DNA of 64,000 bases from Candidatus Methylophosphatis haderslevensis (lineage in GTDB: Bacteria; Pseudomonadota; Gammaproteobacteria; Burkholderiales; Rhodocyclaceae): positions 418,403 to 482,402 of the forward strand of contig JADJSA010000018.1 in assembly GCA_016711925.1 (NCBI GenBank), in the 5' to 3' direction. Both the position numbers and the translations under genes were made by a program. The notes under the pieces are model-generated. The model had not been told where the DNA came from. It saw only the letters and a list, made by a program, of their open reading frames with translations, and did not search any database. Positions 8,439 to 19,356 of this stretch are shown piece after piece. Positions within the stretch are counted from its first letter, which is position 1. Each line of letters opens with the position of its first letter.

Positions 8439-9602
8439 ATGGCTGAATATCTTTTTTCTTCCGAATCGGTTTCCGAAGGGCATCCGGACAAGGTCGCCGA
8501 CCAGATTTCCGATGCGGTGCTCGACGCGATCCTGGCGCAGGATCCCAAGGGCCGCGTCGCCTGCGAAACGCTGGTGTCGACGGGTCTGGTGGTGATCTCG
8601 GGCGAAATCACCACCACCGCGCACATCAACTACATGGAAATCGCGCGCGACACCGTGCGGCGCATCGGTTACGACCATTCGGACATCGGCTTCGACTACA
8701 AGTCGTGCGCGGTGCTCACCGCAATCAACCGCCAGTCGCCGGATATCGCGCAGGGCGTGGATGAAGGCAAAGGGCTCGACCTCGACCAGGGCGCCGGCGA
8801 CCAGGGCCTCATGTTCGGCTACGCCTGCCGCGAAACGCCGACGCTGATGCCGTTTCCGATCTATTTCGCCCATCGCCTGATGCAGCGCCAGGCCGAAGTG
8901 CGGCGCGACGGCCGGCTGCCCTGGTTGCGCCCGGACGCGAAGAGCCAGCTCAGCGTCAAATATGTCGATGGCAAGCCGGTGTCGATCGACACCGTGGTGG
9001 TGTCGACCCAGCACGGCCCCGACGTTTCGCATGCGCAGGTCAGCGAAGGCGTGATCGAGGAGATCATCAAGCCGGTGCTACCGAAAGATATGCTGACCGC
9101 CGACACGCGTTACCTGATCAACCCGACCGGCCGCTTCGTCGTCGGCGGTCCGCACGGCGACTGCGGCCTGACCGGGCGCAAGATCATCGTCGATAGCTAC
9201 GGCGGCGCCGCGCATCACGGCGGCGGCGCGTTCTCCGGCAAGGATCCGTCGAAGGTCGATCGCTCGGCCGCCTACGCCAGCCGCTATGTGGCGAAGAACA
9301 TCGTCGCCGCCGGACTCGCCGATCGCTGCGAAGTGCAGGTCGCCTACGCGATCGGCGTGGCCAAGCCGGTATCGCTGATGGTCAACACCTTCGGCACCGG
9401 CAAGGTCAGCGACGACAGGATCGTCGCGCTGATCGGCAAGCATTTCGACCTGCGCCCGAAGGGCATCATCCAGGCGCTCGACCTGCTGCGGCCGATCTAT
9501 TCGAAGACCGCCGCCTACGGCCACTTCGGCCGCGACGAGCCGGAGTTCACCTGGGAGGTCACGGACAAGGCCACCGCGCTGCGGGCCGACGCAGGCATCT
9601 GA
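8439..9602 (+). CDS. metK: S-adenosylmethionine synthase
   Basis: 387 residues from the ATG at 8439 (M-A-E-Y-L-F-S-S-E-S-V-S-E-G-H-P-D-K), the usual length and N-terminus. The ATP-binding G-H-P-D-K motif, G-A-G-D-Q-G-L-M-F-G-Y and G-G-G-A-F-S-G-K-D are all present. The enzyme makes SAM from methionine and ATP in the cytoplasm, the methyl donor for the several methyltransferases in this window. The frame is open further upstream, but that part is leader sequence. Confidence 0.98.
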   Translation: MAEYLFSSESVSEGHPDKVADQISDAVLDAILAQDPKGRVACETLVSTGLVVISGEITTTAHINYMEIARDTVRRIGYDHSDIGFDYKSCAVLTAINRQSPDIAQGVDEGKGLDLDQGAGDQGLMFGYACRETPTLMPFPIYFAHRLMQRQAEVRRDGRLPWLRPDAKSQLSVKYVDGKPVSIDTVVVSTQHGPDVSHAQVSEGVIEEIIKPVLPKDMLTADTRYLINPTGRFVVGGPHGDCGLTGRKIIVDSYGGAAHHGGGAFSGKDPSKVDRSAAYASRYVAKNIVAAGLADRCEVQVAYAIGVAKPVSLMVNTFGTGKVSDDRIVALIGKHFDLRPKGIIQALDLLRPIYSKTAAYGHFGRDEPEFTWEVTDKATALRADAGI

Positions 9603-9703
9603 GCATCGCCTTGCGCGGCGGCGCCGCTGCGGTGCGCCCGCGGGGCGCGGAATATAATCGCGGCTGGTGCGGCCGCCACCCGCCGCGAACCGGTCACCCC
9701 CGC

Positions 9704-10012
9704 ATGAGCCACTTCAAGTATCACGTGTTCTTCTGCTGCAACCAGCGCGAGCCTGGCGAGACCTGCTGCAACAATCATGGCGCCACGGATGTTCGCGGCT
9801 ATGCCAAGGACCGCATCAAGGCGCTCAAGCTGGCCGGCGAAGGCAAGGTGCGCATCAATTCCGCCGGCTGCCTCGATCGCTGCGACCAGGGGCCGGTGCT
9901 GGTGGTGTATCCGGAAGCGGTCTGGTACACCTACGTCGACAAGTCGGACATCGACGAGATCATCGACGAACACCTGACGCACGGGCGCACGGTCGAACGG
10001 CTGCGCCTATGA
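9704..10012 (+). CDS. Thioredoxin-like [2Fe-2S] ferredoxin
   Basis: 102 residues from the ATG at 9704. Cysteines in F-F-C-C-N, E-T-C-C-N-N, A-G-C-L-D-R-C-D match the thioredoxin-fold 2Fe-2S ferredoxin family, including the C-terminal CLDRC pair. It probably carries electrons in the cytoplasm; the partner is unknown. A TATAAT box lies at 9653-9658. Its stop overlaps the next start as ATGA, so it is translationally coupled to the hydrolase gene. Confidence 0.88.
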   Translation: MSHFKYHVFFCCNQREPGETCCNNHGATDVRGYAKDRIKALKLAGEGKVRINSAGCLDRCDQGPVLVVYPEAVWYTYVDKSDIDEIIDEHLTHGRTVERLRL

Positions 10013-10637
10013 CGCGCCCGCCCGTCGAGCGCATCGAGATTCCCGGCCCGGCCGGGGCGATCGAGGTAACGATCGACGCGCCGGCCGAGGCGCGCGGCAT
10101 CGCGCTGGTCGGCCACCCGCACCCGCTGTTCGGCGGCACGAAAGACAACAAGGTCGTATTCACCCTGGCACGCACTTTCCGCGACCTGCACTACGTCGCG
10201 CTGCGTCCGAACTTTCGCGGCGTCGGCGCAACCGAGGGCGAGCACGACGAGGGCGAGGGCGAAACCGACGACATGCATGCGGTGCTCGACTACGCGCGCG
10301 CGCGCTGGGGCGGACTGCCGTTCGTGCTGGCGGGTTTCTCTTTCGGCTCGAACGTGCAGGCGCGCCTGGCGCAGCGCATGCGCGAGGCCGGCGCGCCGGC
10401 GCAGCGGTTGGTGCTGGTCGGCACCGCCGCCGGCACGGTGCCCGATATGCGCCACTACGACACGCCGCCGGTGCCCGCCGATACCATCGTCATTCACGGC
10501 GAGGCCGACAAGACCGTGCCGCTGGCCAACGTGCTCGACTGGGCGAGGCCGCAGCAACTGCCGGTGATCGTGGTGCCGGGCGCCGACCACTTCTTCCATT
10601 CCCGCCTGCACCTGATTCGCGACATCATCGTGCGCGC

Positions 10638-10650
<13 letters not shown>
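10009..10650 (+). CDS. Alpha/beta hydrolase (CocE/dienelactone-hydrolase-like)
   Basis: 213 residues. The sequence shows H-P-H-P-L-F-G-G-T near residue 40, the nucleophile elbow G-F-S-F-G-S, an acidic position in H-G-E-A-D-K-T-V and the catalytic histidine in G-A-D-H-F-F-H. It is a small cytoplasmic hydrolase of the kind annotated COG2945; the substrate is unknown. It overlaps the ferredoxin gene by 4 bases and the following ABC ATPase gene by 13, so it sits inside an operon. Confidence 0.85.
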
Positions 10651-11572
<922 letters not shown>

Positions 11573-11579
11573 CCCGCCG

Positions 11580-12365
11580 ATGAAGCCGGAACACTACCGT
11601 CTGCCCGAATTGTCGCTGCGCTTCGTTGCGGTGTGGCGGCGCAATTTCCTGGTCTGGCGCAAGCTGGCGATTCCCTCGGTGCTGGGCAACCTGGCCGACC
11701 CGCTGCTCTACGTGATCGGCCTGGGCTTCGGCCTCGGCATGCTGGTGAAGGAGGTGCAGGGCGTCTCCTACATCACCTTTCTCGCCACCGGCATCGTCTG
11801 CCAGTCCACCATGAACAGCGCGACCTTCGAGGCGCTGTATTCGGCCTACTCGCGCCTGGCGACGCAGCGCACCTGGGAGGCGATCCTCAACGCGCCGATG
11901 TCGCTCGACGACATCGTGCTGGCCGAACTGGTCTGGGCGGCATCCAAGAGCGTGATGTCCGGCGTGGCGATCCTGCTGGTGATCTGCCTGTTCGGGCTGA
12001 CCGATGCCTGGTCCTCGCTGTGGGTGCTGCCGATCATCTTCCTGATCGGGCTGGCGTTCGCGGCGCTCGGGCTGTGCGTGACGGCGCTCGCGCCTTCCTA
12101 CGACTTCTTCATGTACTACTTCACCTTGTTCATCACGCCGATGATGCTGGCTTCCGGCGTGTTCTTTCCGATCGAGCAGTTGCCGCCAGCGGTGCAATCG
12201 GTGGCGCACTTCCTGCCGCTCAGCCACGCGGTCGAACTGGTGCGCCCGCTGCTGCTCGGGCGCACGCCCGACGACATCCTGCTGCACTGCGCGGTGCTGC
12301 TCGGGGTCGCGCTGGTCGGTTACCATGTCGCGCTGGTGCTGTGCCGGCGCCGCATGATCAAGTGA
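11580..12365 (+). CDS. ABC-2 type permease, NodJ-like
   Basis: 261 residues from the ATG at 11580 with six hydrophobic segments and the ABC-2 signature region around F-F-P-I-E-Q-L-P. It pairs with the preceding ATPase as an inner-membrane exporter related to NodIJ. Outside rhizobia such pairs have no fixed substrate; lipids or oligosaccharides are plausible. The close spacing supports one operon. Confidence 0.9.
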   Translation: MKPEHYRLPELSLRFVAVWRRNFLVWRKLAIPSVLGNLADPLLYVIGLGFGLGMLVKEVQGVSYITFLATGIVCQSTMNSATFEALYSAYSRLATQRTWEAILNAPMSLDDIVLAELVWAASKSVMSGVAILLVICLFGLTDAWSSLWVLPIIFLIGLAFAALGLCVTALAPSYDFFMYYFTLFITPMMLASGVFFPIEQLPPAVQSVAHFLPLSHAVELVRPLLLGRTPDDILLHCAVLLGVALVGYHVALVLCRRRMIK

Positions 12366-12396
12366 ACCTCGCGCCGGATTGACACTCCAACCGACC

Positions 12397-12744
12397 ATGA
12401 CGTTTGCCGAAGAAGCCCTGCTGGTGATCTCCAACCTGCCCGACCGTGCCGCCGCCGAGTCGCTGGCGCATGCGCTGGTTGAGCGCCGGCTGGCGGCTTG
12501 CGTCAACATCCTGACGCCATGCCGTTCGGTGTATCGCTGGCAGGGCGCGGTCGAACAGGCCGACGAGGTGCCGCTGCTGATCAAGACCACCCGTGCGCGC
12601 TATGCCGAACTGGAAGCCGCGCTAGGCGCGCTGCATCCCTACGAGGTGCCCGAGATCATCGCGCTGCCGCTGGCCGCCGGCCTGCCGGCCTATCTCGACT
12701 GGGTCGGCGCCGAATGCGCGCGCGATCCGAAGATCGCATGCTGA
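12397..12744 (+). CDS. cutA: Divalent-cation tolerance protein CutA
   Basis: 115 residues from the ATG at 12397. The family pattern is clear: L-V-I-S-N-L-P-D, R-R-L-A-A-C-V-N-I, S-V-Y-R-W-Q-G-A-V-E and Y-E-V-P-E-I-I-A. CutA is a small trimeric cytoplasmic protein linked to copper tolerance and often found next to dsbD. Its stop overlaps the start of dsbD. Confidence 0.95.
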   Translation: MTFAEEALLVISNLPDRAAAESLAHALVERRLAACVNILTPCRSVYRWQGAVEQADEVPLLIKTTRARYAELEAALGALHPYEVPEIIALPLAAGLPAYLDWVGAECARDPKIAC

Positions 12745-14526
12745 TGCGCCGCCTGCTCCTGCTGCTCGGCCTGCTGCCGCTGCTCGCCTTTGCGGTGCAG
12801 GACGTGCTGCCGCCGCACAAGGCGTTCCGCATCGACGCCGTTTCGCCCGATCGCAATATGGTCGAGGTCCGCTTCGACATCGAAGACGGCTACTACCTTT
12901 ACCGCGAGCGCTTCAAGTTCGACTCCCCCGACGCCAAGCTCGGCGCCGCCGTGCTGCCGCCCGGCAAGATGAAAAGGGACGAGACCTTCGGCAATGTCCA
13001 GGTGTATTACCACGGCGTCGTCGCGCGGCTGCCGGTCGAGGCCGCCGCCGGCCTGCAGACCCTGAAGCTCGACGTCACCTCGCAGGGCTGCGCCGACATC
13101 GGCGTGTGCTTTCCACCGCAGACCCAAGGCGATCGAGGTGACGCTGGCTGCTGCAGCGGGCGCTTCACAGGCTGGCGCGGCCGTGCCCTCGGCACCCGCA
13201 ACGGCAAGCCCGCGCGCGCCGGCCGACGGCGGTTTCGACGAGAGCGGACGCATCGCGCGCGCCCTCAAGAAAGGCGGGGTACTGGCCATTCTCGGTTTCT
13301 TCGGTTTCGGCGTGCTGCTGGCTTTCACGCCCTGTGTGTTTCCGATGATTCCGATCGTCGCCTCGATCGTGCTCGGGCGCAGCCAGGCACTGAGCCGCCC
13401 GCGCGCCGCCGTGCTGTGCGGCGTGTACGTGCTGGCCATGGCATTGGCGTATGCCGCGGCCGGCGTGGCGGCCGGGCTGTCGGGCACCATGCTGTCGGCC
13501 GCGCTGCAGAATCCGTGGGTGCTCGGTGGCTTCGCCGCGCTGTTCGTGGTGCTGTCGCTGTCGATGTTCGGCTTCTACGAACTGCAGTTGCCGAGCGCGC
13601 TGCAAAGCCGGCTGTCCGACGTGTCGAGCCACCAGCACGGCGGTTCGATTCTCGGCGTCGCCACCATGGGAATGCTTTCGGCATTGATCGTCGGGCCCTG
13701 CGTGGCTGCTCCGCTGGCCGGGGCGCTGCTCTACATCGCGCAGACCGGCGATGCGCGCCTCGGCGGTCTTGCGCTGTTCGCCATGGGCCTCGGCACCGGG
13801 GTGCCGCTGATCGTCTTTGCGCTGTCGGCGCACCACGTGCTGCCAAAGAGCGGGCCGTGGATGGAGGCGGTGAAGAAATTCTTCGGCGTGCTGCTGCTCG
13901 GCGTGGCGATCTGGGTCGTATCGCCGGTCATTGCGCCGCTGGCCGCCATGCTGGCCTGGGCGGCGCTGCTGATCTTCTCGGCGATTTTCCTGCACGCGCT
14001 CGATCCGCTGCCTGCTCATGCGCACGGCTGGCAGCGCTTCTGGAAAGGCGTCGGCGTGGTCGCGCTGCTGGTCGGCGCCGCGCTGTTGATCGGCGCGCTG
14101 GCCGGCAGCCGCGATCCGCTGCAGCCGCTGGCCATCCTGCGCAGCGCCGGCGCAAAGCAGCCGGCCGAGCAGCGCTTTCAACGCATCGCCTCACTACCCG
14201 AACTCGAACAGCGCCTGGCCGGCGCCAGGCGGCCGGTGCTGCTCGACTTCTATGCCGACTGGTGCGTGAGTTGCAAGGAAATGGAACGCTTTACCTTTAC
14301 CGACGCGCAGGTGCAGGCGCGCTTCGGCAAGCTGCTGCTGCTGCAAGCGGACGTCACCGCCAACTCCGAAAATGACAAAGCCTTGCTCGCGCGCTTCAAC
14401 CTGTTCGGCCCGCCGGGCATCGTGTTCTTCGACAAGACCGGCCGCGAGATCGACGGTTTGCGCGTGGTCGGCTATCAACCGGCCGAGCAGTTCGTCGCCG
14501 TGCTCGACCGGGCGCTCGGCTACTAG
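12738..14526 (+). CDS. dsbD: Thiol:disulfide interchange protein DsbD (frameshifted)
   Basis: The first frame from the ATG at 12738 gives a signal peptide and the periplasmic N-terminal domain with its cysteine pair (C-A-D-I-G-V-C). The second frame gives the eight-helix membrane domain with T-P-C-V-F-P and G-P-C-V-A-A, and the C-terminal thioredoxin domain with D-W-C-V-S-C-K. They join if one extra base is removed near 13122 (P-P-Q-T then A-I-E-V-T-L). The whole would be about 595 residues, normal for DsbD. It moves electrons from cytoplasmic thioredoxin to periplasmic DsbC and CcmG. All catalytic cysteines are intact, so the frameshift is probably an assembly error. Confidence 0.92.
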
Positions 14527-15248
14527 CGCCGGAAAGCGCGGCGGCGCGTGACCAAGCCGGCGAGTAGTCCCAGGCCGCTAAGCATGAGCGCCCAACTGCC
14601 GGGCTCTGGAACCGGTTGATTGGGCGACGTTACGAACACGTCGCCGGTGATTGTCTCACCCTGCCCCCCAACTTCCCCGACGTACAAGTACAGTTTCGAT
14701 CCGGGGCTGGGCGTCGTGTCAGCCAGATTGAAAATGATGCTTCCCCCGAATCCAAGCGAAACATAGCCCGAGGAAAAATACTTTGCATCGAATTTATCGA
14801 GCGTGGCACTCGGGTCGACACCGCCCACAGCGTTGGCACCAAATTGCTTGGGCGATTTTGGCGGTCTCTGCGAGCCCGGGATAAGCGACGTGCTGGGAAA
14901 ATCGAAGACCGTCAGCCCGGCCGCGGAAAGCGCACCCGAGGCGTTATCCTTGAATTCCGTCGACAGCTTGATCGCATCCAGATCGAAGCCGGAGTCGGCG
15001 CCGTACCAGCCGGCGTTCACATTGCTCGTGTCCTTGAGGGCGATTTGCAGAAGCTCCAACGAACCTATGTTGGGAAGTTCGGCCCGAAAAACACCTGTTC
15101 GATTGAAGTACGGAGCGGTATAGCCGTTGTCAATAAGTCCACTGAGCCGCGTGAAGGTCAGCGGTGCAACGGTTTGCGCTGAAACGCCTGAGGCGATCGA
15201 TGCGAAACCGATCGCGGCGGCGATCGCTTTCGGTGACAGTCTGGCCAT
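14523..15248 (-). CDS. PEP-CTERM sorted exported protein
   Basis: 241 residues from the ATG at 15248. An N-terminal signal peptide (residues 1-25) leads a beta-rich domain, and the C-terminus is a PEP-CTERM sorting signal: V-P-E-P-G-S-W-A-L, a hydrophobic helix, then R-R-R. Such proteins are processed by exosortase and exported in exopolysaccharide-making bacteria. No exosortase gene is in the window. The stop codon shares CTAG with the stop of the convergent dsbD. The biological role is unknown. Confidence 0.9.
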   Translation of the reverse strand: MARLSPKAIAAAIGFASIASGVSAQTVAPLTFTRLSGLIDNGYTAPYFNRTGVFRAELPNIGSLELLQIALKDTSNVNAGWYGADSGFDLDAIKLSTEFKDNASGALSAAGLTVFDFPSTSLIPGSQRPPKSPKQFGANAVGGVDPSATLDKFDAKYFSSGYVSLGFGGSIIFNLADTTPSPGSKLYLYVGEVGGQGETITGDVFVTSPNQPVPEPGSWALMLSGLGLLAGLVTRRRAFRR

Positions 15249-15688
15249 GGCAACTCCTCCGAATCTGGTAGAAACATCTGGCTGAACGCGGCAGGTGCGG
15301 CATCCGCCAAATAGGTGATCGACGCCTATGCTGGCATGGTTTCCCGGTTTGATGCAACCCCTACGATCGGAGGGTATCCTGTCGAGGCCGGCCCACTCGG
15401 GCGGGGTTGTCGATTCGCGGCGGCGCGATTCTCCCGAAACAGATGCATTCGCGCACTCACGAAACGACGCGTTGTTCGCCTCGGGAGGCGGGATACCTGC
15501 TTGCGCGGTGGCGTTTGCGGCGCCGCGAACTGCTTGCTTTTCCGCTGACGCACGGTAGATTTGCAACCGATCCCGACTACGTGAATCGACGTGCACTGCA
15601 ACCCAAACTCCCGGGCCGGCCGGATTGGCGCTGTTTTGGCCACGCCCAGTCGTCCGGCATTGCCCCGTTCCACCGGGCGCGCCGACTG
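15249..15688. other. Intergenic stretch between PEP-CTERM gene and sensor kinase
   Basis: About 440 bases without a convincing gene. Short open frames exist on both strands, but none has a recognisable motif or ribosome site. It should hold the divergent promoters of the PEP-CTERM gene and the kinase gene. I looked for a sigma54 -24/-12 element, known for some PEP-CTERM genes, and found no properly spaced one. Confidence 0.5.
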
Positions 15689-17803
15689 ATGCGCCCGCTG
15701 CCGGCCAGAGCACGTACCCTGGTTTTGCGACTGCGAGCCGAGCGGGCGCGGTTCGCGTCGTTTGTGCTTGCCGTGCTTTTCGCGACCGGCGTGCTGGCAG
15801 ACGCGCAGGTCGTGCATTACGGCGGCGACCGTGCGTTTGCGCCGTTCGAGTATGTCGACGGCGACGGCCAGCCGCGAGGCTTCCAGATCGACTTGCTGCA
15901 TGAGCTGGCGCGGGTCGCCGGGTTTGGGCTCGAGGTGCGGCTCGACGGCTGGCCGGTGGTCGAATCCGGGTTTCGCGCGGGCGGGCTCGACCTGATCGCC
16001 ATGTCGCGCACCCATGCGCGCGGCGACTGGGCCAACTTTCTGCCGTCGCATGCCACGCCGGCCCTGGCCATCTACTACCGCGACGGGGCGCGGGCGCCCG
16101 AATCGCTGCAGGATCTCGAAGTGCCGCGCATCGCCTACGTCGACGCCGAGCCGATGCGCGAGGCGCTGGCGACCTTCTTCGCCGGCGACCGCTTCCACTT
16201 CACACCCCACGCCACGCCGCGCGCCGCCCTGGAATCGCTGCGCGACGGCTCAAGCGACCTGGCGCTGATGCTGCGCGCCTACGGCGATCCGCTGCTACAG
16301 GCCGACGATCTGCACGGCCTGGCGGCCGCCGAGTTCAGCGTGCGCCTGCAGGATTATGCGTTCGCCGTGCAGCCGGGCAATGCCGCGCTTGCAGAGCGGC
16401 TGTCGCAGGCGCTCGAGCAGATCGAGAAATCGGGCAAGCTCGAAGCGCTGCGGGTGAAATGGCTGAGCAGCCATCGCGGCGCGCGGGCGCGAGCGCAGTT
16501 GCAGCAGCGCATCGTGCTGCAGTGGGTTGCCGGGGGCGTGCTGGCGCTGGCGGGGCTCGGGCTGCTGTTCCTGCTGGCGCGCCGGCTGCGCGCGCGTACC
16601 CGGGCGATGCGCGCCGAGCGGGCGCGCCGCGAGCAGGCCGAGCACGCGCTGCGCGCGGCCGAGCAACGCTTCGAGCAGACCTTCATGTTGCACCCGGACG
16701 GCATGGCGATCCTGGAAGCGGGCAGCGGCCTGGTGCTCGAGGTCAACCAGGCCGTCTGCATGTTGCTCGGAGTGTCGCGTGAGGCGGCGGTTGGGCAGAC
16801 GGTCGACGCGCTGGCGGCTATCGATTCGCCGCTGGCGCTGTCGACCCTGCGCGCGATGCTGCGCGAGACCGGCAACCTGGAAGCCGCCCCGCTGCAATTG
16901 CGCCGCAGCGACGGCGAACTGCGCGACTGCCTGGTGCATTCGGAATATTTCGATCTGGACGCGCGCCGCTGCGTCTTTGCCGTGGTGCGCGACGTCACCG
17001 AGCAATCGCGCCAGCAGGCGCAGTTTCGCAAGGGCTACGAGGCGCTGCTCGCACAGACGCGCGAGCAGGCGGAAAAACTCGGCGCGGCCGACGAGATGGT
17101 CGACGCGGCACGGCGCGGCAGCGCGCGTTTCGCCAGCACCATCGCCCATGACCTGAAGGCGCCGGTACGCGCGATCCGCGGCATCAGCGTGTTCCTCAGG
17201 CACGACATCGGCAGCGGCGCGCTGGAGAGCGCGCTGGCCAATGTCGATCGCATCGATCGCGCGGCGCTGCGCATGGATACGCTGATCGGCGGACTGAGCC
17301 GCCTGTCGCTGGCCGAAGAGAGCGAACTGCTACGCGAGCGCGTCGACATGACGGCAGGGGTCCGCGACACCTGGGAGATCGTGGCCGCCGACCCGAGCCG
17401 CCACGTGGCGTTCACGCTGGCCGACCTGCCGCCGGCGACGGCCGACGCGCAACTGGTCTCGCAGGTGTGGCAGAACCTGCTCGGCAACGCATGGAAGTAC
17501 ACCGGCCGCAGCGCGGTGCCAGCGGTGGGCGTGGATAGCTTCGTCGAAGGCGGGCGCATCTGGTACCGGGTGGCCGACAACGGCGCCGGCTTCGACATGA
17601 GCCATTCCGACGGACTGTTCCAGCCGTTCCGCCGCATGCATTCGGAACGCGAGTTTCCCGGCACCGGCATCGGCCTGTCGATCGTGCAGCGCATCGTGCA
17701 GCGTCACGGCGGCGAGATCCGCGCCCGTTCCAACGTCGGCGTCGGTTCGATCTTCGAGTTCACGCTGCAGGCCGCGCCAGCCGGCGCCAGCACTGGCCCG
17801 TAG
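15689..17803 (+). CDS. Membrane sensor histidine kinase with periplasmic solute-binding-like domain and PAS
   Basis: 704 residues from the ATG at 15689. In order: a signal anchor (about 18-36), a periplasmic domain like SBP family 3 (Y-G-G-D-R-A-F-A-P-F-E-Y onward, about 40-265), a membrane helix (about 275-295), a coiled linker, a PAS domain (about 320-440), a second coil, then the kinase core with H-box A-H-D-L-K-A-P-V-R, N-box N-L-L-G-N-A-W-K-Y, and ATP lid motifs D-N-G-A-G-F and G-T-G-I-G-L. It probably senses a small ligand through the periplasmic domain. No response regulator is adjacent; the lone receiver at 6.0 kb is the only candidate here. Confidence 0.9.
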   Translation: MRPLPARARTLVLRLRAERARFASFVLAVLFATGVLADAQVVHYGGDRAFAPFEYVDGDGQPRGFQIDLLHELARVAGFGLEVRLDGWPVVESGFRAGGLDLIAMSRTHARGDWANFLPSHATPALAIYYRDGARAPESLQDLEVPRIAYVDAEPMREALATFFAGDRFHFTPHATPRAALESLRDGSSDLALMLRAYGDPLLQADDLHGLAAAEFSVRLQDYAFAVQPGNAALAERLSQALEQIEKSGKLEALRVKWLSSHRGARARAQLQQRIVLQWVAGGVLALAGLGLLFLLARRLRARTRAMRAERARREQAEHALRAAEQRFEQTFMLHPDGMAILEAGSGLVLEVNQAVCMLLGVSREAAVGQTVDALAAIDSPLALSTLRAMLRETGNLEAAPLQLRRSDGELRDCLVHSEYFDLDARRCVFAVVRDVTEQSRQQAQFRKGYEALLAQTREQAEKLGAADEMVDAARRGSARFASTIAHDLKAPVRAIRGISVFLRHDIGSGALESALANVDRIDRAALRMDTLIGGLSRLSLAEESELLRERVDMTAGVRDTWEIVAADPSRHVAFTLADLPPATADAQLVSQVWQNLLGNAWKYTGRSAVPAVGVDSFVEGGRIWYRVADNGAGFDMSHSDGLFQPFRRMHSEREFPGTGIGLSIVQRIVQRHGGEIRARSNVGVGSIFEFTLQAAPAGASTGP

Positions 17804-17821
17804 CCCGTGCCGGGCTGGAAG

Positions 17822-17876
17822 CCGCATGGAATGGCGGTCTACAGCCATGCCGTCTGTAGACCGCCATTCCATGCGG
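17822..17876. repeat. Long 23-bp-stem hairpin between convergent genes (copy E)
   Basis: A perfect 23-bp inverted repeat (17822-17844 and 17854-17876) with a 9-base loop lies between the 3' ends of the convergent kinase and DNA methylase genes. Each arm begins with CCGCATGGA, the core shared with the other hairpins of this window. Its place suits a bidirectional terminator, although no T-run follows. It may be a doubled form of the dispersed element. Confidence 0.65.
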
Positions 17877-17897
17877 TTCGCAGGCCGATGGCAGTTT

Positions 17898-19091
17898 TCA
17901 GATGCTGCGCAAGGCGCCCTGGCTGACAGCGTAGGGCGCGAAGCCTTCGGGCAGCAACGTCTGCGCCAGACTGCGCTGGGCGAACAGGAAACGGCCGTCG
18001 CAGACGAAGCCGAGTTCGCGCCAATCGACGTCGTTGAGCAGCGCGCACAGCGCATTCAGGTCGGCATGCGGCTGGTGCGGAAACAGCGCGAGGATCGATC
18101 CGTCATAGTGGATCGAGGGGTGCAGGAAGAACGGCCGCGGGTTGCGCGTGCGGTTGTTGACGTAGAGGCGCGGGCGCTCGCTGACGTGATGCTGGCGGCC
18201 CCACTGCCACCAGTTGGATTCGTCAAAGCGGCGCACCCGGCGCGCGATCAGACGCGGCTTGAACGGCTCGAGGTACTCCAGTTGCTCGTTGTAGATCATG
18301 CGCCGGGTCTGCCCGGTGCGCGCGGTGACCGAGCAGACGAAATCGATGCTGCCGAGTTCTTCGTGGGTGTAGATGTCGTCGGCGCCCGAGACGGCGCCCA
18401 CCATCACCGCGAACACGTCGGACAGCGGCACGCTGTAGATGCCGCGCGAGAAGGCGAGCTGCCCGCCCGAGAACACCATGCGCCGGCCGTCGTAGGTGCG
18501 GTGCGAGGGGTTGTCTTTCTCGAAGCGCCAGATCGCGCAGTTGGGCAGCGCGCCGTCGAACACCCTGGCATCGCCCAGTTCGACGAAATCGGTGATCGTG
18601 CCTTCGCGATACAGCCGCGCATTGAGCGGCGCGCTCGAGGTGGCCTTGAGAAAATCGCGCGGCGTGATGAAGATCAGCTCGCCGCCCGGCGCCAGGTGGT
18701 CGAGGCACTTGTCGATGAAGAACAGATAGAGGTTGGCGCGCCCGTCGAGCCGCCCGGGCTGGAACAGCGCGCGGGTGCCGGCGCGGATGTACTGGTAGCG
18801 CACGTAGGGCGGATTGCCGATGATGGTGTCGAACTTCTGCTCGGCAGGGTAGGCGAAGAAATCCTGCACCAGCGCACCGGGCGGGGCGAAATGCGCATCG
18901 AGTTCTATCGCAGTGCAGCCGGCAATGCGGCTGGAGAACGCGCCGTCGCCGGCCGCCGGATCGAGCGTGCGACCGTGGCGGCGGCGCAGGGCGATCATCG
19001 CATCGACGATGGCCGGCGGCGTGAACACCTGGCCCAGGCGGGCGATGTCGCGCTCGGCGGCGAAAGAGGCGTTCGCAGAGACGGCGCTCAT
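17898..19091 (-). CDS. N6-adenine DNA methyltransferase, Eco57I/TaqI-like
   Basis: 397 residues from the ATG at 19091. The N-terminus has G-Q-V-F-T-P-P (motif X region), L-D-P-A-A-G-D-G-A-F (motif I) and I-I-G-N-P-P-Y (motif IV, NPPY of N6-adenine methylases). The C-terminal half would form a target recognition domain. No restriction endonuclease lies beside it, so it is either an orphan methylase or one part of a system outside the window. A TTG start at 19124 is possible but less likely. Confidence 0.85.
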   Translation of the reverse strand: MSAVSANASFAAERDIARLGQVFTPPAIVDAMIALRRRHGRTLDPAAGDGAFSSRIAGCTAIELDAHFAPPGALVQDFFAYPAEQKFDTIIGNPPYVRYQYIRAGTRALFQPGRLDGRANLYLFFIDKCLDHLAPGGELIFITPRDFLKATSSAPLNARLYREGTITDFVELGDARVFDGALPNCAIWRFEKDNPSHRTYDGRRMVFSGGQLAFSRGIYSVPLSDVFAVMVGAVSGADDIYTHEELGSIDFVCSVTARTGQTRRMIYNEQLEYLEPFKPRLIARRVRRFDESNWWQWGRQHHVSERPRLYVNNRTRNPRPFFLHPSIHYDGSILALFPHQPHADLNALCALLNDVDWRELGFVCDGRFLFAQRSLAQTLLPEGFAPYAVSQGALRSI

Positions 19092-19356
19092 CTTGCCCAA
19101 CGCTTCAAGCCGATTGACAGGCAACGAGGCACCGGACGATCCAGCAACTCAGCGTGCCCGGCGCGACGCATCAAGCTCATGCCGCAAACCGATCCGCCCC
19201 CTGAATGCACGAATGCGACGCTGCGCATCGAGCCGCCTCCGTCGGCGGTAAGCTTGCAGCCAGGATATGGAGAACGCGCGCATTACCGGACCCGGAAAGT
19301 GACGACAGCCAGCGAATTGTACACCCCGCCCGGATCGGGCGCGCCCGCCCTGCGCC

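Noticed and set aside
15315..15558. Short ORFs upstream of the sensor kinase
   Set aside because: They overlap each other in several frames, show no family likeness and lie in the likely promoter region.
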